This document shows positions 4,586 to 6,852 of a stretch of DNA of 6,852 nucleotides, piece by piece. Both the position numbers and the translations under genes were made by a program. The notes beneath the pieces were generated by a model. The model saw only the letters and a list, made by a program, of their open reading frames with translations. It had not been told where the DNA came from and did no database searches. The DNA is taken from the NCBI GenBank assembly GCA_021163805.1, contig JAGGTL010000047.1, positions 1-6,852 on the forward strand, read 5' to 3'. Each line of letters begins with the position of its first letter. Within the stretch, counting starts at the first letter, position 1. The DNA is from Candidatus Aenigmatarchaeota archaeon (GTDB lineage: Archaea > Aenigmatarchaeota > Aenigmatarchaeia > QMZS01).

Positions 4586-6034
4586 TCACACAAAGCCCAA
4601 TAGCATTGCTGTACCTAAGAGGAGCATAATTATTCCTGCTATTAGATGCAATTTTCTAATATTCTTTTTTTTCCATCCAGAAACGTCTTCAACTTTTGCA
4701 AAGCCTGCATAGATTATTAAAGTTATTGCAATCATGGGCATAACAAAAATTAGATTGTAAAGAAGTAAAGGAGGGATTGTTTTGATTATCTCATATGCAG
4801 ATAAAATGCCTCCTGCTATTACATAAGGTCCAATAGTACAAGGCAAAAGAAAGAGAGTTACAAAAATTCCAACTCCGAAGGCTCCTTTAGGACTTGTTAT
4901 TCCGGAAATTATTTTCTTGACCTTTGGTCTTAATGATAAAGGCATTTCTGTTGCAAATCCTCCGGGTTTATATCTTGCAAAATCCTTTATATTTAGAATT
5001 CCTAAAATGATTGCACTAAAACCAAGAATTTTATAAAGCCACAACCTTATAGCAGTCAAAGTTTGGACAACTTGGAAAAATTTTATAATAATCAAACCAT
5101 AAAATAGATACATAACAAAAACTGAGATAGTAAAAGCCAAGCCCGCCAATAATACATTTCTTTTCTTTTTTGGATTATAGGTTAAAATTGCAATCAGCAT
5201 TAAAGTTAAAACTGTCAAGGCACATGGATTTACTGCATCTACTGCAGCTAAAGAGATAAGTTTTACAAATGTAAGTTTTGTTTTTATCTCTTCTCCAGTA
5301 GTATTTTGATCTGTTTGGTTTTTATAGGTGGTTTTATTTACATTTTCTTCGGTAGTATTTTGATCCGTTTGATTTTCATAAGTATCTATTTTTTCACCAT
5401 TCCATTGAAATATCCAACCCTTCAACTCAATAGCATTTTCAAAATAAATATTTTTTCCAGAAAGAGGTACTGGCTGTGGGTCCACAATTTTGTAATTAAC
5501 TCCTTCAAGAACAGAAGAAATATTGTATGATGTTAATAAACTTCTTAATAATTCATTATTTTCCCCTTCATTAACTTTTATCAGAATTCTATTATTCATC
5601 CATATTTTCGGTTTGCCAGGCAAACCAATTAAATCCAGATTTTCAAAATCAACAGATGAGCCATTAATCAAAGGGCATGAATTTCTTTCTGCTTTGGTTA
5701 TTATATCCAAATTATTTAGAATTGGATAATCACCAGCAATATGTTTTTCCTTGCTTAGAATTATTAAAGGGACTCCCAATCCCGAGTTATACTTATTATT
5801 ATATTCTAAAAGCAACTGAGCATTCTCTCCTTGCTGATAAATTTCATATTCTATCGCAACAGTATTTGGATATTTTTTTAGCAAATCAACAAGTACGGGG
5901 TCTGTTTTTGCACAATGAGGGCATCCTACTCCCGTAAAATAAACAAAACACACTGTTTTATCTTCTTGAGCGGAAATTACAGGCAGAATTACTCCCACCA
6001 TTAACAAAAACAAAACCAATATCTCTTTCTTCAT
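4586..6034 (-). CDS. Secreted thioredoxin-fold domain fused to a DsbD/CcdA-like membrane thiol-disulfide transporter
   Basis: A 482-aa membrane protein probably moving electrons or disulfides between the cytoplasm and the cell surface. Residues 1-22 are a signal sequence (LVLFLLMVGVILPVISA). Residues 26-120 form a thioredoxin-like domain with the active site CPHC (Cys38, Cys41) and a cis-proline candidate in GVPLIILS (Pro89). Residues 121-215 are an extracytoplasmic region of unknown fold. Residues 219-248 form a repetitive linker rich in N-x-T sequons. Residues 256-482 hold about six TM helices (roughly 256-285, 293-320, 328-350, 385-412, 420-445, 462-482) with the two CcdA/DsbD-type intramembrane cysteines: Cys271 in DAVNPCALT and Cys399 in LLPCTIGPY. 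In bacterial DsbD the thioredoxin domain is C-terminal; here it is N-terminal. CPHC is also the DsbA active site, so either oxidising or reducing duty is possible. The ATG at 6034 fits a leaderless start from the shared TATA region at 6055-6067. The divergent neighbour is a membrane winged-helix protein that may regulate it. Confidence 0.85.
   Translation of the reverse strand: MKKEILVLFLLMVGVILPVISAQEDKTVCFVYFTGVGCPHCAKTDPVLVDLLKKYPNTVAIEYEIYQQGENAQLLLEYNNKYNSGLGVPLIILSKEKHIAGDYPILNNLDIITKAERNSCPLINGSSVDFENLDLIGLPGKPKIWMNNRILIKVNEGENNELLRSLLTSYNISSVLEGVNYKIVDPQPVPLSGKNIYFENAIELKGWIFQWNGEKIDTYENQTDQNTTEENVNKTTYKNQTDQNTTGEEIKTKLTFVKLISLAAVDAVNPCALTVLTLMLIAILTYNPKKKRNVLLAGLAFTISVFVMYLFYGLIIIKFFQVVQTLTAIRLWLYKILGFSAIILGILNIKDFARYKPGGFATEMPLSLRPKVKKIISGITSPKGAFGVGIFVTLFLLPCTIGPYVIAGGILSAYEIIKTIPPLLLYNLIFVMPMIAITLIIYAGFAKVEDVSGWKKKNIRKLHLIAGIIMLLLGTAMLLGFV
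5298..5376 (-). repeat. In-frame repeat encoding the sequon-rich linker (54-base period)
   Basis: Two 25-base copies, 5298-5322 and 5352-5376, differ at only two positions and lie 54 bases (18 codons) apart within the thioredoxin/DsbD-like gene. Each encodes the peptide NQTDQNTT, at residues 221-228 and 239-246. With NKT at 233 between them, the linker carries five N-x-T sequons in 26 residues. The pattern indicates a recent internal duplication of a linker that is probably glycosylated. Confidence 0.85.
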
Positions 6035-6047
6035 AACATTTTAATGA

Positions 6048-6088
6048 TGAAACTATATTTATATTTAAGTTTCAAAATATGAAACTTA
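6048..6088. promoter_or_regulatory. Divergent promoter and candidate operator: three TGAAACT half-sites around a shared TATA region
   Basis: Between the divergent genes, TGAAACT occurs at 6048-6054 (plus), 6068-6074 (minus) and 6080-6086 (plus). The last two extend into a perfect inverted repeat with 9-base arms TAAGTTTCA (6066-6074) and TGAAACTTA (6080-6088) and a 5-base spacer. The first two form a 7-base-arm repeat with a 13-base spacer, ATATTTATATTTA (6055-6067), which is TATA-like on both strands. With its centre near 6061, start sites about 26 bases away fall next to the ATG at 6034 on the minus strand and the ATG at 6088 on the plus strand. Half-sites therefore lie between TATA and start on both sides, where a bound repressor would block polymerase. 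The sites are seen; the regulator's identity is inferred. Confidence 0.65.
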
Positions 6089-6543
6089 TGAAACCGGAGA
6101 AAAAAATTATTTTCGGGACACTCATCTTATCAATTTTTGTTTTTATTGTTGCTGCAATATCTTTTTATGTTCAGATAGAAATATCGAGTGGAAATGTCTG
6201 CGGCTGCGCGATACCAGTTCCTTTGTTTATTCCTTTTCTCGCTTCAATGGGTTTATTCATAGGGACTCTTTTATATCACTTCTTTTTTCCATATAAATAC
6301 AAAATTAACAGAGAAGTAATTTTAAAGATGTTCAATAAAGCCGAGAGAGAAATCTTAAAAAAATTATTGGAAAATGATGGCTCCTGTCTGCAATCAAAAT
6401 TGACGAGAGAAACCAGTTTATCAAAGGTGCAAGTATTCAGAACTCTTGAAAATCTGGTTTATAAAGGAATCATAAAAAAAGAATCTTATGGAAAAACAAA
6501 CATCATTAAACTTAAAAAAGATATTTATGATTTATTTTATTGA
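6079..6543 (+). CDS. Membrane-anchored winged-helix transcriptional regulator with an external CGC pair
   Basis: A 154-aa protein with two N-terminal TM helices (about 9-31 and 47-70) joined by a short loop IEISSGNVCGCAIPVP that holds Cys41-Gly-Cys43. With the C-terminus in the cytoplasm, this hairpin places the CGC motif on the outer side. Residues 78-154 form a winged helix of the MarR/HTH_24 kind: NKAEREILKKLLENDG (first helix), LQSKLTRETSLSKVQVFRTLENLVYKGII (helix-turn-helix, about 104-132), then the wing KKESYGKTNIIKLKK. It is probably a one-component regulator that binds DNA while anchored in the membrane. The vicinal cysteines and the divergent thiol-disulfide gene suggest redox sensing, but this is inference. 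Two in-frame ATGs exist, 6079 and 6088. The longer form is given, but the TATA spacing favours 6088 on a leaderless mRNA, and 6079 lies inside the putative operator. No partner kinase or ligand domain is present. Confidence 0.82.
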   Translation: MKLMKPEKKIIFGTLILSIFVFIVAAISFYVQIEISSGNVCGCAIPVPLFIPFLASMGLFIGTLLYHFFFPYKYKINREVILKMFNKAEREILKKLLENDGSCLQSKLTRETSLSKVQVFRTLENLVYKGIIKKESYGKTNIIKLKKDIYDLFY

Positions 6544-6587
6544 TGAATACTTCACTTATTTATAATTTTCTTTGGAACGAAAATAGA

Positions 6588-6618
6588 TTATATAAAATCA
6601 AAAACTTTTAATATAAAG
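6588..6618 (+). promoter_or_regulatory. Candidate promoter(s) of the secreted Cys-rich protein
   Basis: TTATATAAAA (6588-6597), preceded by the purine-rich AAATAGA, is a good BRE/TATA match and predicts a start near 6619. A second match, TTTTAATATAAAG (6606-6618), predicts a start near 6638. The tandem duplication just downstream makes the true start site and initiator codon ambiguous. Confidence 0.45.
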
Positions 6619-6665
6619 AAAGATATATTATTTATGAAAATGAAAGATATATTATTTATGAAAAT
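6618..6665 (+). repeat. Exact 24-base tandem duplication over the start region
   Basis: Bases 6618-6641 and 6642-6665 are identical. The unit contains AGATATATTATTTATG and keeps the reading frame (24 = 8 codons), so in-frame ATGs stand at 6634, 6640 and 6658. The perfect identity points to a recent slippage or duplication event (or an assembly artefact) and adds up to eight residues before the signal peptide. Confidence 0.9.
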
Positions 6666-6852
6666 ACGAATATATTTTTTGCCAATCGTCATATTTATTC
6701 TGTTAAATGGAATAGTTTATGCAGTCTGCACAGATTCAGATGGAGGAGTAAATTATTACAAAAAGGGAGAAGTCATAGATAAATACGGAAGAAAATACAC
6801 CGATTACTGCTATATGAACTATCTAAGAGAATACTATTGCACATCCTACGGA
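6658..6852 (+). CDS. Secreted Cys-rich surface protein of the CTDSDGG type, C-terminus cut by window edge
   Basis: The frame is open to the window end, giving 65 residues from the ATG at 6658. MKIRIYFLPIVIFILLNGIVYA is a typical signal peptide with cleavage likely after YA (about residue 22). The mature part begins VCTDSDGGVNYYKKGEVID, followed by YGRKYTDYCYMNYLREYYC: three cysteines (24, 51, 61) with Tyr- and Gly-rich spacing. From memory, this C-DSDGG-NYY-KG-V-D...YC...L-EYYC pattern recurs in secreted proteins of DPANN archaea, often as modules in large surface proteins; their function is unknown. I prefer 6658 because ATGs at 6634 and 6640 arise from the 24-base duplication and would put an Asp in the signal n-region (MKMKDILF); translation from them remains possible. 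The mature protein could be a substrate of the neighbouring thiol-disulfide protein, which is inference. Confidence 0.75.
   Translation, partial: MKIRIYFLPIVIFILLNGIVYAVCTDSDGGVNYYKKGEVIDKYGRKYTDYCYMNYLREYYCTSYG

Noticed and set aside
1..6852. CRISPR array, insertion sequence or integrase/attachment site
   Set aside because: No regularly spaced repeats, transposase or integrase motifs were seen; the tRNA gene is intact and has no visible 3'-end duplication within the window.

Overview
The window is strongly AT-rich and looks archaeal. It carries an archaeal-type GatD (Glu-tRNA(Gln) amidotransferase), a pelota ribosome-rescue factor, a tRNA-Arg that makes sense only if a short bulge-helix-bulge intron is removed, BRE/TATA-like promoters close to start codons, and almost no Shine-Dalgarno sites. 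The tight packing, the shortened pelota and a secreted Cys-rich protein of the CTDSDGG...NYY...KG type suggest a DPANN-like archaeon (Woesearchaeota/Pacearchaeota-like). That placement is inference, not proof.

Layout. Positions 1-1576 lie on the minus strand: tRNA-Arg(CCT), then the pelota gene 8 bases behind it, then pyrE, which runs off the left edge. From 1605 on the plus strand is a 383-aa protein with two SIS sugar-phosphate domains, the first resembling 6-phospho-3-hexuloisomerase. It meets gatD (minus) tail to tail; the two stop codons share the four bases TTAA. Divergent from gatD is a small C2H2-like zinc-binding protein (4098-4349). The stretch 4350-4585 has no long gene, but its minus strand holds a possible unrecognised 53-aa ORF behind a good TATA box.

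The right third is the most interesting part. A 482-aa secreted and membrane thiol-disulfide protein (minus; N-terminal CPHC thioredoxin fold plus a C-terminal DsbD/CcdA-like six-helix domain) is transcribed away from a small membrane protein (plus; two TM helices, an extracytoplasmic CGC pair, a cytoplasmic winged helix). Their 44-base gap contains one central AT-rich TATA region flanked by three copies of TGAAACT, two of which form a perfect 9-base-arm inverted repeat over the regulator's start. This fits a membrane-bound, possibly redox-sensing regulator that controls itself and the neighbouring thiol relay. The window ends in the N-terminus of a secreted Cys-rich surface protein whose start region has been duplicated as an exact 24-base tandem repeat.

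Functional links: GatD, tRNA-Arg and pelota serve translation and its quality control. The PHI-like SIS protein (ribulose-5-phosphate supply) and PyrE (PRPP consumer) could both bear on nucleotide synthesis. The redox pair and the Cys-rich protein concern the cell envelope.
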